Assembly (NCBI GenBank): GCA_947497065.1
Contig: CANMEQ010000001.1
Coordinates: forward strand, 510,208-574,207
Length of the DNA stretch: 64,000 bases
Reading direction: 5' to 3'
From: an uncultured Paracoccaceae bacterium
Lineage (GTDB): Bacteria > Pseudomonadota > Alphaproteobacteria > Rhodobacterales > Rhodobacteraceae
Below the pieces are notes generated by a model. It had not been told where the DNA came from. It ran no database searches and worked only from the letters and a program-made list of their open reading frames with translations. This document shows positions 25,505 through 35,092 of the stretch, piece by piece; the first letter of the stretch is position 1, and every line of letters starts with the position of its first letter. The position numbers and the translations under genes were made by a program.

Positions 25505-26668
25505 ATGGAAAAGCTCTCACACGCCCCGACCGACCCTGAATTCGTTCAAAACCCTTACCCGTTTTACGACCAAGCACGCGCATCAGGTGATTTGTTTTTC
25601 TGGTCTGAATACAATGCAGTATGCGCCGTATCTCATGCCGCAGTCGGCGCCTTCTTGAAGGACCGCAGATTTGGTCGCGAGATCCCAGAAGAATTTGCTC
25701 CTACGATCCCCGATCACCTCAAACCGTTTTACGCGGTCGAGGCCCATTCCATGCTGGAGCTAAACCCGCCGCGCCATACCCGTCTGCGCGGATTGGTTTT
25801 GCGGGCTTTCACCTCACGGCGCATTGCGGCGTTGGAACCCGAAATAACCACGTTGTGTCACGAGCTGATCGACAGCTTTCCGCAGGCCGACTTTGACCTG
25901 CTTGACGCCTATGCACGGCGTGTCCCCGTGATCATAATCGCGCGGTTGTTAGGGGTGCCAGAAACGCGGGCCGATGACCTTTTGCAGTGGTCCAATGATA
26001 TGGTCGCGATGTACGTCTCGGGCCGGACCCGAGCGATCGAAGACCGCGCCATCGAAGCCACAGAAGATTTTGTGGCCTTCATGCGGTCTTACGTTGATGA
26101 AAAACGTGCCGCTCCCGCGGATGATCTCATTTCACATTTGATTGCCGCAGAAGAAGACGGTGAAAAACTGACGACCGATGAATTGATTACAACCTGCATC
26201 CTGCTTTTGAACGCGGGCCATGAAGCAACGGTACACACATTAGGTAACGCCGTAAAAACCCTGTTGGAACGTGATATCCGAGAGGTCGACGCGAAAGTCG
26301 TGGAAGAAGCGTTGCGGTTTGATCCCCCGCTGCATTTGTTCGACCGCTGGGCGATCGAAGACTGTGAAGTGTTCGGCCACGCGTTCAAACGCGGTGATAA
26401 GGTCAGCTGTTTGTTGGGCGCCGCGAACCGTGATCCAGCGGCCTACACCGATCCGCACACCTTCGATCCAGCACGCAAGGGGCCCGTGAACGTGGCCTTT
26501 GGCGGCGGCATTCATTTTTGCGTAGGCGCCCCTCTCGCCCGCTTGGAACTGCGCGTCGCCCTTCAAGTGTTGTTCGAACGATGCCCGAAGATTGCGCTGG
26601 CATCGCGGCCAAAATACGCAAATGTCTTTCACTTTCACGGGTTAGAGGCCTTGCATGTGCGGACTTGA
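25505..26668 (+). CDS. Cytochrome P450 (bacterial soluble type)
   Basis: 387 residues from the ATG at 25505. An earlier in-frame ATG at 25445 would overlap the dctB start on the other strand and gives a leader without family similarity, so the later one is preferred. P450 landmarks: I-helix oxygen motif LLNAGHEATVHT, ExxR in EEALRFDPP, and heme loop FGGGIHFCVGAPLARLEL with the cysteine ligand. It is a soluble class-I-like enzyme that would need a ferredoxin and reductase, none of which is nearby. The substrate cannot be inferred. The chromate genes follow after about 100 bases on the same strand. Confidence 0.94.
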   Translation: MEKLSHAPTDPEFVQNPYPFYDQARASGDLFFWSEYNAVCAVSHAAVGAFLKDRRFGREIPEEFAPTIPDHLKPFYAVEAHSMLELNPPRHTRLRGLVLRAFTSRRIAALEPEITTLCHELIDSFPQADFDLLDAYARRVPVIIIARLLGVPETRADDLLQWSNDMVAMYVSGRTRAIEDRAIEATEDFVAFMRSYVDEKRAAPADDLISHLIAAEEDGEKLTTDELITTCILLLNAGHEATVHTLGNAVKTLLERDIREVDAKVVEEALRFDPPLHLFDRWAIEDCEVFGHAFKRGDKVSCLLGAANRDPAAYTDPHTFDPARKGPVNVAFGGGIHFCVGAPLARLELRVALQVLFERCPKIALASRPKYANVFHFHGLEALHVRT

Positions 26669-26774
26669 CCCGCATTAAAAAGTTTCCGACAAAGTGCCAT
26701 GGGGTCTGACGCGAACACCCCGTGAGGCGTTGGCCAAACGTTCGCATGTCCATTCCCAAACCGGAGACATGCGC

Positions 26775-27572
26775 ATGGCTGCCCCGAACGAAATCACCCC
26801 GAAACAATTGCTCCGCCTGATCGGAACGCCCGACTGCCCGCTGATCGTTGATATCTGTCTAGCTGAAGACCGTGCAGAGGACCCATTTCTTATCCCGGGT
26901 GCACTCATCGCCTGTCATGAAGATGTCACTCAAATCGCAGATATGTCGGCTGAAAAACACGTCGTGATCGTGTGCCAAAAAGGCTTGAAACTGAGCATGG
27001 GTATGGCCTCGTTCCTGAGAGCGCACGGCGTGACCGCCGAATATCTTGCAGGCGGCATGGCCGCGTGGCGCGCTCAATCTGATGCCCCGAGCATTCCCCT
27101 ATCAGCCCTGCCTAAATCGACACGTTGGGTGACCCGGCACCGACCCAAAATTGATAGAGTTGCAACGCCGTGGCTGATCCGCAGGTTTGTAAACCGAGAT
27201 GCTGACTTTCTCTTCGTCCCAGCTGATCAGGTGCTGAATGTTGCTGAAAAGTACAGTGCAACGCCTTTTGATGTAGAAAACGTGCCTTTTAGCCACGTGG
27301 GTGATCACTGCACATTTGACGCCGTTCTTGATCACTTCAATCTTCGAACGGCAGTGTTGGACACACTTTCAAACGTCGTTCGCGCCGCGGATACAGGTCG
27401 CGACACGAGCCCCCAAGCGGCGGGGCTTTTGGCCGTATCTGTTGGCCTGTCCCGCATGTACAAAGACGACCACAGCCAATTGAATGCCGCGATGCCGCTG
27501 TACGACGCACTCTACCGATGGGCCCGCGACGGCCAATCTGAAACCCACAGCAGTTTCGGAGATGCGACATGA
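26775..27572 (+). CDS. chrB: Rhodanese-like / ChrB C-terminal domain fusion (chromate resistance)
   Basis: 265 residues from the ATG at 26775 (GGAGA seven bases upstream). Residues about 10-100 form a rhodanese-like domain with the active-site cysteine in VIVCQKGLKLSMGMA. The rest is the ChrB C-terminal domain (TRHRPKIDRVATPWLIRRFVNRDADFLFVP, then GDHCTFD and GLSRMYKDDH). In several proteobacteria ChrB-type proteins regulate or assist the chromate exporter. Combining the rhodanese domain with this C-terminus is a known but less common layout. It overlaps chrA by four bases (ATGA). Confidence 0.88.
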   Translation: MAAPNEITPKQLLRLIGTPDCPLIVDICLAEDRAEDPFLIPGALIACHEDVTQIADMSAEKHVVIVCQKGLKLSMGMASFLRAHGVTAEYLAGGMAAWRAQSDAPSIPLSALPKSTRWVTRHRPKIDRVATPWLIRRFVNRDADFLFVPADQVLNVAEKYSATPFDVENVPFSHVGDHCTFDAVLDHFNLRTAVLDTLSNVVRAADTGRDTSPQAAGLLAVSVGLSRMYKDDHSQLNAAMPLYDALYRWARDGQSETHSSFGDAT

Positions 27573-28807
27573 CTGATAAGGAAATGGTCCGCGTGTTTGG
27601 CCGAATTGGATGTCTGTCTTTTGGTGGGCCCGCCGCCCAAATCGCGTTGATGCAAAAAGAACTGGTCGATGATCGACCGCTTTTGTCGCAGTCGGACTTC
27701 TTGAAAGCCCTGTCCTTTTGCATGGTTTTACCGGGCCCAGAGGCGATGCAATTGGCCACCTACGCGGGTTGGAAACTGAACGGTATCCGAGGCGGTCTTT
27801 TGGCGGGCGGGCTGTTTGTTTTGCCCGGTGCATGTATCATCGCCATTCTAGCCGCAGCCTACGCAACCTTCGGCGACCTGTCGCTGGTACAGGCGGCATT
27901 TCTGGGCATCAAAGCGGCGGTGATCGTGATTGTTGTGCAGGCCATCCTGCGGTTGTTAACCAAAGCCCTTGGCAGATTTGAGCACCGTATCATTGCGGCC
28001 TTTGCGTTTCTGGCCTTATTTCTCTTCAACCTCCCCTTTCCGTTTATCATCATCATCGCTGCCGTTTACGGCGCTATGACCTATTCTGGCGTAATCATGC
28101 CGGCCCAACGCCCACCGTGGAAACATGCCGTGACCCCTATGATCCTTGGCGGCGCAATTTGGGCCGCCCCCTTGATGTTGGCTTGGGTCACGGGATCGGT
28201 GTTCTTGCTAGCGGTGGGTTTGTTTTTCTCAAAACTCGCGGTTGTCACATTTGGCGGGGCCTATGCGGTGCTCGCCTATATGACGCAAAGCCTGGTTTCG
28301 GATTTCGGTTGGCTTACCACCGCAGAAATGATCGATGCGTTGGGTCTTGCAGAAACCACGCCAGGCCCGCTCATTTTAGTGACGGAATTCACGGCGATCA
28401 TCGCGGGCCTTCACATTGGCGGTTGGGGGCTTGCTCTGCTTGCAGGTGTCATGGCCCTTTGGGTGACATTTGTACCTTGTTTTATTTGGATATTTGCCGG
28501 GGCGCCTCTCATTGACTGGCTCGACAGTGCGCCCCGCTTGCGCGCCGCCCTAATTGCCATCACGGCCGCTGTTGTGGGGGTTATCGCGAACCTGTCCGTT
28601 TGGTTTGCCTTGCACGTGTGGTTCGCAGATCTGACCCCTGCGGCAGAACCATTTTCGACCCTCATTCCCGTTTGGGCCAGCTTTGATATAAGCGCAGCCG
28701 CACTTACCTTGCTGGCCATCATGTTGCTGATGTGGCGAAAGATCCCGTTGCTGCCAACATTGGCGCTTATGGCGGCGTTTGGCATGATATTGAGCATTTG
28801 GGCCTAA
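27569..28807 (+). CDS. chrA: Chromate efflux transporter
   Basis: 412 residues, the two-domain (long-chain) form of the CHR family. Two homologous halves are visible: the first starts FGRIGCLSFGGPAAQIALMQKELV, the second FFSKLAVVTFGGAYAVLAYMTQSLV, each with the FGGP/FGGA signature and about six membrane helices. It exports chromate from the cytosol, probably by proton-coupled exchange. Translationally coupled to the rhodanese-ChrB protein. Base use is like that of the neighbours, so recent transfer is not evident. Confidence 0.94.
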   Translation: MTDKEMVRVFGRIGCLSFGGPAAQIALMQKELVDDRPLLSQSDFLKALSFCMVLPGPEAMQLATYAGWKLNGIRGGLLAGGLFVLPGACIIAILAAAYATFGDLSLVQAAFLGIKAAVIVIVVQAILRLLTKALGRFEHRIIAAFAFLALFLFNLPFPFIIIIAAVYGAMTYSGVIMPAQRPPWKHAVTPMILGGAIWAAPLMLAWVTGSVFLLAVGLFFSKLAVVTFGGAYAVLAYMTQSLVSDFGWLTTAEMIDALGLAETTPGPLILVTEFTAIIAGLHIGGWGLALLAGVMALWVTFVPCFIWIFAGAPLIDWLDSAPRLRAALIAITAAVVGVIANLSVWFALHVWFADLTPAAEPFSTLIPVWASFDISAAALTLLAIMLLMWRKIPLLPTLALMAAFGMILSIWA

Positions 28808-28879
28808 TCGGCCCATTCCGCCCCTTTCATCCGCTCTCGAATCTCGTATGTTATCAACAACGCCAAAAGGGGGCTTTCC

Positions 28880-29359
28880 GTGACCATCTCGAACCAAACA
28901 ATCGACTACGGCAACCTGATGCACAAAGCCATGCGCGGGTTGATTTATGAGGTTTTGACGGACATTTCCAACAATGGACTGCCCGGCAACCATCACTTTT
29001 TCATCACGTTCGACACAATGCACCCCGATGTGGAAATCGCCGATTGGCTGTCTGACCGCTATCCGGGTGAGATGACGATCGTCATTCAGCACCAATATGA
29101 AAACCTGAACGTGACCGAGGTGGGTTTCGCCATCACCCTCAGCTTCGGGGACAACCCCGAACCGCTGTATGTGCCCTACGATTCCATCAAGACCTTTGTT
29201 GACCCCTCTGTTGAGTTTGGCCTGCGGTTCGAAACCCAAGACGATGAAGACGCCGTCGCCCCCGAAGCCCCGATGGACGTGATGGCAGAGCCGGACGACG
29301 AGACCGACGACGCCCCGAGAGAGGCCGAAGTCGTGTCGTTGGACCAGTTCCGCAAGTAA
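28880..29359 (+). CDS. sspB: SspB-type ClpXP adaptor (alphaproteobacterial)
   Basis: 159 residues with a GTG start. The folded part (about 5-115) matches the SspB fold: YGNLMHKAMRGLIYEVL helix, HHFFITFDTMHPDVEIADWL, and TEVGFAITLSFGDNPEPLYVPYDSI. The C-terminal 45 residues are acidic and disordered and end VVSLDQFRK, which corresponds to the tail module by which SspB docks on the ClpX zinc-binding domain. Function: delivers ssrA-tagged proteins to ClpXP. No clear operon partners; chrA ends 72 bases upstream. Confidence 0.93.
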   Translation: MTISNQTIDYGNLMHKAMRGLIYEVLTDISNNGLPGNHHFFITFDTMHPDVEIADWLSDRYPGEMTIVIQHQYENLNVTEVGFAITLSFGDNPEPLYVPYDSIKTFVDPSVEFGLRFETQDDEDAVAPEAPMDVMAEPDDETDDAPREAEVVSLDQFRK

Positions 29360-29446
29360 CATAAGATCGCGCAGACCGTTGCCCTAGCGGCAGAACGGCG
29401 CTAAACGGCATGCAACAGTATACAGCATGAGCCCGAGGACACTTCC

Positions 29447-30838
<1,392 letters not shown>

Positions 30839-30859
30839 TCGACAGGACTGGAGCGTTTG

Positions 30860-31039
30860 ATGTCAGAAATTGTGAACCTGAACAAAGTCCGCAAAGATCG
30901 CGAACGCACCGCAAAGAAAACCGAAGCCGACCAGAACGCCCTGCGTTTTGGTCGGACCAAGGCCGAGCGATTGGCAGAAGCCGCACGCGAAGCCAAACTA
31001 AGAACCCATTTGGATCAGCAACGTTTCGAAGACGAGTAG
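30860..31039 (+). CDS. DUF4169 family protein
   Basis: 59 residues, start ATG at 30860 with GGAG six bases upstream. Nearly all helix-forming and highly charged, opening EIVNLNKVRKDRERTAKK, the conserved part of DUF4169. Function unknown. Placed 21 bases after fumC and 5 bases before the next gene, so in one transcript. Confidence 0.85.
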   Translation: MSEIVNLNKVRKDRERTAKKTEADQNALRFGRTKAERLAEAAREAKLRTHLDQQRFEDE

Positions 31040-31044
31040 GCCCT

Positions 31045-31269
31045 GTGTCAACGCGCCCAGCAAAACACTCCCTCACACTGCGCGGCCACCGTACATCTGT
31101 GTCGCTTGAACCGGAATTTTGGCAGGCATTCCGCCGCATCGCCGAAGACCGCGCACAAACCTTAAACGGGTTGGCCATCGAGATTGATGAAACACGTGGC
31201 GATATCGGCCTCGCGTCCGCCATTCGGGTGTTTGTCCTCAAGACGTTACAATCGGAAATCGCGCGCTAG
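31045..31269 (+). CDS. Ribbon-helix-helix domain protein
   Basis: 74 residues with a GTG start. The sequence SVSLEPEFWQAFRRIAED followed by GLASAIRVFVLKTL fits the RHH_4 (arylsulfate sulfotransferase-like/ribbon-helix-helix) family, a small dimeric DNA-binding fold. It could be a local regulator, with target unknown. The last four bases overlap the end of the convergent P450 gene. Confidence 0.85.
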   Translation: MSTRPAKHSLTLRGHRTSVSLEPEFWQAFRRIAEDRAQTLNGLAIEIDETRGDIGLASAIRVFVLKTLQSEIAR

Positions 31270-32615
31270 CGGGCCGTTACTTTCAGGCGAATACCCTCTT
31301 TTGATCGCACGGTCAGATGGGCCACGGGAACAGGCACGTCATCAGTCAGTTCAAACTTGAACGCGCGCACCAACATCGCCAACAACAAGGTGCCTTCGAC
31401 CATGGCAAACCCAGCGCCTGTGCACACACGTGGCCCGGCCGAAAACGGAATGTAGGCGTCACGTTGACAGGTTTTACCATTCTCGGTGTCCCACCGCGCA
31501 GGATCAAACCCATCTGGATTGTCCCACAAGCGACTGTGCCGGTGCAAATGCCATGGACTGAGAACAACTTGGCTCCCCTTTGGGGCACGCCTGCCTCGCA
31601 TGTCTTCGGCTTGGTTGGTTTCGCGCACCATCATCGGAACAGGCGGGTACAACCGTAGTGTTTCGCGAAACACATCGCGGCTGACCTTGAGGTTCGACAG
31701 ACTAGCAAAGGCAGGCCCCGCGCCTGTGGCTTCTTGCGCCACACGGTCCTGCCAATCCGGGTGCATCGCCATCAAGTAAAGCGCCCATCCCAAAGCAGAG
31801 GCGCTGGTTTCATGGCCTGCCAGAAAAAAGATCGCAACCTGATCAACCATGTCCTCTGTGCTGAAGGTTTCACCGGTTTCGGGGTCTGCTGTGGTCATGA
31901 TTTTGGTGGCCAGATCGTTGGGTGCGGTCCCCGCATCGATTTGCGCCATCCGCTGTTCCGTCAAACTGGTGATCAAACGGCGAATGTCCGCGGCTGTCTC
32001 TTTCGTCGCCCGTTTGAAAAACCGCGGCATCCACCGAGGCCCCGGAATAAAGGCCGCCAAATTCAAAATCGGCTGCGTGCGTTGATGATCGCGAAACTTC
32101 TCGAACACTTGCGTCGCAACATCGTCCTCGATCGGGATCGAAAACAACGTTCGAAAAATCACATCCGCCGCTGCATGAGACATTTCAGGTTCGATATCAA
32201 TCACACCTTGGGTGCGCGTCATGCGCGCCACGGCAGCCTCAGCTGCGGCATAGATCGCACCGTAGGTTTCGCGCAATCGCCCCCCTTCGAACGCAGGGTC
32301 AATGATCCGTCTCTGCTGCTTCCACACCTCGCCATTGGTCAAGAAAACCGAGTTACCCAAGAGCGGGCGCAACCCTGCACCAATCCGGTCCGATTTTGGG
32401 AAATCATCCGGCCGTTCCTTCAGCACCCGTTTTACAAGGGCGGGATCATTGGCCAAATAGCTTCGGAAAAACGGTGTCTTAAACTCAGCCATCCACGCGC
32501 GGTAGAGTTTGGCCGGCTGCGCCGACAAGATATCCTGTCGAAACAGTTTCAAGTAACGCCGCAGCGATACCCTCTCAGGGCGCGATGGCGGCTTTGGGGG
32601 CAGTGGCGCAATCAT
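31266..32615 (-). CDS. Cytochrome P450 (CYP4/CYP102-like class)
   Basis: 449 residues. Differs from the other P450 of this window in size and style: it resembles fatty-acid-hydroxylase-like P450s. Motifs are intact: I-helix FFLAGHETSASALGWALYLM, ExxR in FRETLRLYPPVPMMVRET, the PERF-like DPARW segment and heme loop FSAGPRVCTGAGFAMVEG. No reductase domain is fused, so it needs external electron carriers. Translationally coupled (ATGA) downstream of a membrane protein with an alpha/beta-hydrolase motif, suggesting a shared pathway on a lipid-like substrate; that is inference. Confidence 0.94.
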   Translation of the reverse strand: MIAPLPPKPPSRPERVSLRRYLKLFRQDILSAQPAKLYRAWMAEFKTPFFRSYLANDPALVKRVLKERPDDFPKSDRIGAGLRPLLGNSVFLTNGEVWKQQRRIIDPAFEGGRLRETYGAIYAAAEAAVARMTRTQGVIDIEPEMSHAAADVIFRTLFSIPIEDDVATQVFEKFRDHQRTQPILNLAAFIPGPRWMPRFFKRATKETAADIRRLITSLTEQRMAQIDAGTAPNDLATKIMTTADPETGETFSTEDMVDQVAIFFLAGHETSASALGWALYLMAMHPDWQDRVAQEATGAGPAFASLSNLKVSRDVFRETLRLYPPVPMMVRETNQAEDMRGRRAPKGSQVVLSPWHLHRHSRLWDNPDGFDPARWDTENGKTCQRDAYIPFSAGPRVCTGAGFAMVEGTLLLAMLVRAFKFELTDDVPVPVAHLTVRSKEGIRLKVTAR

Positions 32616-33859
32616 ACGGACATGCTTGTGTATTTCGACGCAGGCACAACGATCCGCGACTTTGACGGTGCGCGCCCTTCAAAGCGATCCCCTAAGGTTT
32701 TTGGCCCCGCAGTTACGCGGAAATAGTCATAGTCATTTACGCGATCAAAGGCGCATAAGTACTGGAAATGAAGCCGGAAAAACCGCCAACGTAATTCTTT
32801 CCACCGCGCCGGGCTGAGCGTTTGTGTAAAGGCCGCCGAGATGACCAAAGGCCACTTCTGGCCCTCAGGTGCGACCCCGGACACAGCGACCGGGTCACAC
32901 AATGCAAAGGCACAGCCGTCGCCCGGTGCCGTAACATCGACCCAGGTCAATTCATCCCGCAATGAAAGATAGTGAAGATCGGCGCGTAATCTGTCGGCCT
33001 TGGGCAGAAAGCTGACCATGGGCACAACCTGCCCCAAACTGAGAAAACCTAGTGCCGGGCCCTCAGGGATAACACCGCCATCGCGGATGAGATCAGCCAA
33101 AATCGACACGCCCAAATGCGCACCAGACGAATGCCCGACAACCAAAACCTCATCAACATCTTCGCGCAATGCCTCGGCAATCGTGTCTTTGAACTGCGCC
33201 ATCCGCAGCTCGAGATCAGGCGGGTTTGCCCCTTTCCAATGGGCGGAATATGCGTAGTCGTGCATCAAATAATAGGCAAAGAGTTTGCCGTCTTTCGATT
33301 TGAACCACCGCAAGATCGCAACAAACACCGCCCCACCACCAATTAAACCTGCCAAAATCGCCACGAAACCAGGCAAGACCGGCAGCGCCGCTGCCACTGC
33401 GAAGTGCACGAGCCCGCCTATGAACCGCCACGCCAACGCTGCAACAGCCAATTGCAAGATCAACATCCCGACGGGATAAAGCGCCGCTATAACCGGACCT
33501 TTGCGCAACCGCATCAGCCGCCGCAACGCGCCAGAGGCAATATAAGTCCAAGCTGTGCGGATGAGCTGGAGGTACGTCGCAGGAATGCTTGACGCCATGG
33601 ACCCCCGAACAATGTCCGACCAGACCAAGACCTCAACCTGCGCATCAACGGTTTGATCTTCGATTTGCGCTGCGACCTGCCAGCCATAGTTTTCGCCCGC
33701 ACGCGGAGAGATGCCGATGTCGTACCCCGAAATCGCAGCCTGCGCTGCGGATTCCGTGCGGTACAATTCGCGATACCGACGGGGGTGAATGGGGTCATAG
33801 CCAGGAATGTAAAATACCCGGCGATTTTTGACTATCTTGCTCACTGCTTGACCCATCAC
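32612..33859 (-). CDS. Membrane protein with alpha/beta-hydrolase-like domain
   Basis: 415 residues. The first 110 begin RRVFYIPGYDPIHPRRYREL, a typical beta-strand plus oxyanion-type opening of a hydrolase. Two or three membrane helices lie at about 120-190. The second part has the nucleophile elbow VVGHSSGAHLG (Gly-His-Ser-Ser-Gly) near residue 246, and a candidate acid in DELTWVDVTAPGDG. So the hydrolase fold seems to be split by membrane segments. I do not recognise an assigned family; a lipase/esterase role is possible. Its ATGA overlap with the P450 gene makes the two an operon. An alternative start is the Met at position 2. Confidence 0.75.
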   Translation of the reverse strand: MMGQAVSKIVKNRRVFYIPGYDPIHPRRYRELYRTESAAQAAISGYDIGISPRAGENYGWQVAAQIEDQTVDAQVEVLVWSDIVRGSMASSIPATYLQLIRTAWTYIASGALRRLMRLRKGPVIAALYPVGMLILQLAVAALAWRFIGGLVHFAVAAALPVLPGFVAILAGLIGGGAVFVAILRWFKSKDGKLFAYYLMHDYAYSAHWKGANPPDLELRMAQFKDTIAEALREDVDEVLVVGHSSGAHLGVSILADLIRDGGVIPEGPALGFLSLGQVVPMVSFLPKADRLRADLHYLSLRDELTWVDVTAPGDGCAFALCDPVAVSGVAPEGQKWPLVISAAFTQTLSPARWKELRWRFFRLHFQYLCAFDRVNDYDYFRVTAGPKTLGDRFEGRAPSKSRIVVPASKYTSMSV

Positions 33860-33931
33860 TGCCTACTATGGTTCTTACAATCACCTTAGCAGGCCGTTTG
33901 GGCAAAATTAAGGACGCAATGGCAGCATCAG

Positions 33932-34687
33932 CTAGCCGAATACCTGCAAAACAGGAAATGCCTCGAGCAACCAATACGCAAACACGGTCATGAAGCCCGT
34001 CGCCATGGCCAGCCCGACCACAACCAACAACACACCGGAAATCTTTTCGATAACGTTCAAGTTCCGTTTCATCCACGCCATAGGCCGTTTCATATGCGGG
34101 AAAAACGCGGCCACCAACAAGAACGGAACACCCAAGCCCATCGCATAGACCCCCAGCATCCCGGCCCCTTTGCCGACATCACCAGTGCCGGTCGCAAGGC
34201 TCAAGATAGCACTCAATATCGGGCCAAGGCATGGCGTCCAACCGAACGCGAAGGCCAGCCCTAAAAAATAAGCCCCAAATGCCGACCCGCCTTGATCCCC
34301 AGCATCGACGCGCACTTCACGATCAAGAAACTTAAGTCGGTAAACACCTAGAAAGTGAAAACCAAAACCAATAACGGCAAGGCCCGCCCCGATTTGAAGG
34401 TAGGTTTGGTAGCCCAACAACGTCCGCCCCAGCGCAGAGGCTCCTGCCCCCAGAATCAAAAAGACCGTGGACAAACCGAGCACGAAAAACAGCGCGGCGA
34501 TAACGGTCCGCCTGCGTGCGGTCACGTCATCCTCCATGTCGGTCACGCTGACGCCGCCCATATAGGCCAGATAGGGTGGCACAATCGGCAGCACGCACGG
34601 GCTGAGGAACGACAAAATACCTGCTGAAAATGCAATCAGCAAAGCAGGTATAAGCGACGCGGCGAGGAAGGTTTCTGTTTCAAACAT
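33932..34687 (-). CDS. ccdA: Cytochrome c biogenesis protein CcdA family
   Basis: 251 residues, six membrane helices. The redox cysteines are in LSPCVLPIVPPYLAYMGG (first helix) and GWTPCLGPILSAIL (fourth helix), the layout of CcdA/DsbD transmembrane domains. It carries reducing equivalents from cytosolic thioredoxin across the inner membrane for cytochrome c maturation or other periplasmic thiol pathways. The gene stands alone on the minus strand; a tusA-like gene starts divergently about 115 bases away. Confidence 0.95.
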   Translation of the reverse strand: MFETETFLAASLIPALLIAFSAGILSFLSPCVLPIVPPYLAYMGGVSVTDMEDDVTARRRTVIAALFFVLGLSTVFLILGAGASALGRTLLGYQTYLQIGAGLAVIGFGFHFLGVYRLKFLDREVRVDAGDQGGSAFGAYFLGLAFAFGWTPCLGPILSAILSLATGTGDVGKGAGMLGVYAMGLGVPFLLVAAFFPHMKRPMAWMKRNLNVIEKISGVLLVVVGLAMATGFMTVFAYWLLEAFPVLQVFG

Positions 34688-34802
34688 GAGGAACGTTTAG
34701 CGGGGCTTTGCACCGACGTCACTGGCACAAGTGGTCACATCCGCGTTGAAACATGTTTCAAAACTGTTGGACATTTAGAAGCGGCAGAGGCAGACCGAGG
34801 AT

Positions 34803-35024
34803 ATGGATGACATTATTGATGCCCGCGGCCTGATGTGCCCGCTTCCTGTTCTCAAACTAGGGAAAGTTCTTCGGTCTACGCCGAAGGGCACTGTTGTGAC
34901 AATCTGGGCGGACGATCCAATTGCCGTGATCGATATTCCACATTTTTGCGCCCAGTCCGGAAATCGTCTGATCTCACAGACAGAAGCTGAAACACATCAA
35001 ATTTATGTGGTTGAACATAGATAA
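34803..35024 (+). CDS. tusA: TusA family sulfurtransferase
   Basis: 73 residues with the family signature at the N-terminus, DARGLMCPLPVLKLGKVL, containing the CPxP persulfide cysteine. Such proteins carry sulfur for tRNA thiolation, molybdenum cofactor or sulfur oxidation. It lies divergent from ccdA, so a link to thiol chemistry is possible but unproven. The stop is followed directly by a terminator. Confidence 0.94.
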   Translation: MDDIIDARGLMCPLPVLKLGKVLRSTPKGTVVTIWADDPIAVIDIPHFCAQSGNRLISQTEAETHQIYVVEHR

Positions 35025-35057
35025 ACGCCGCCCCGAATTATCGAGACGGCGTTTAAA
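35023..35057. terminator. Hairpin after tusA, also downstream of rne
   Basis: AAACGCCG...CGGCGTTT stem with two internal C-A mismatches and an ATTA-centred loop. It overlaps the tusA stop codon and lies just after the rne end (35093) on the other strand. Confidence 0.65.
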
Positions 35058-35092
35058 ATCAGGCAATTACGCGACACTTCTCACGCAAAAGA

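Noticed and set aside
28550-29362. 270-residue minus-strand frame over chrA and sspB
   Set aside because: Covers the ends of two well-supported genes on the other strand and has no domain.
31734-32726. 330-residue plus-strand frame across the second P450
   Set aside because: Antisense to a gene with all P450 motifs; Arg/His-rich sequence typical of a shadow frame.
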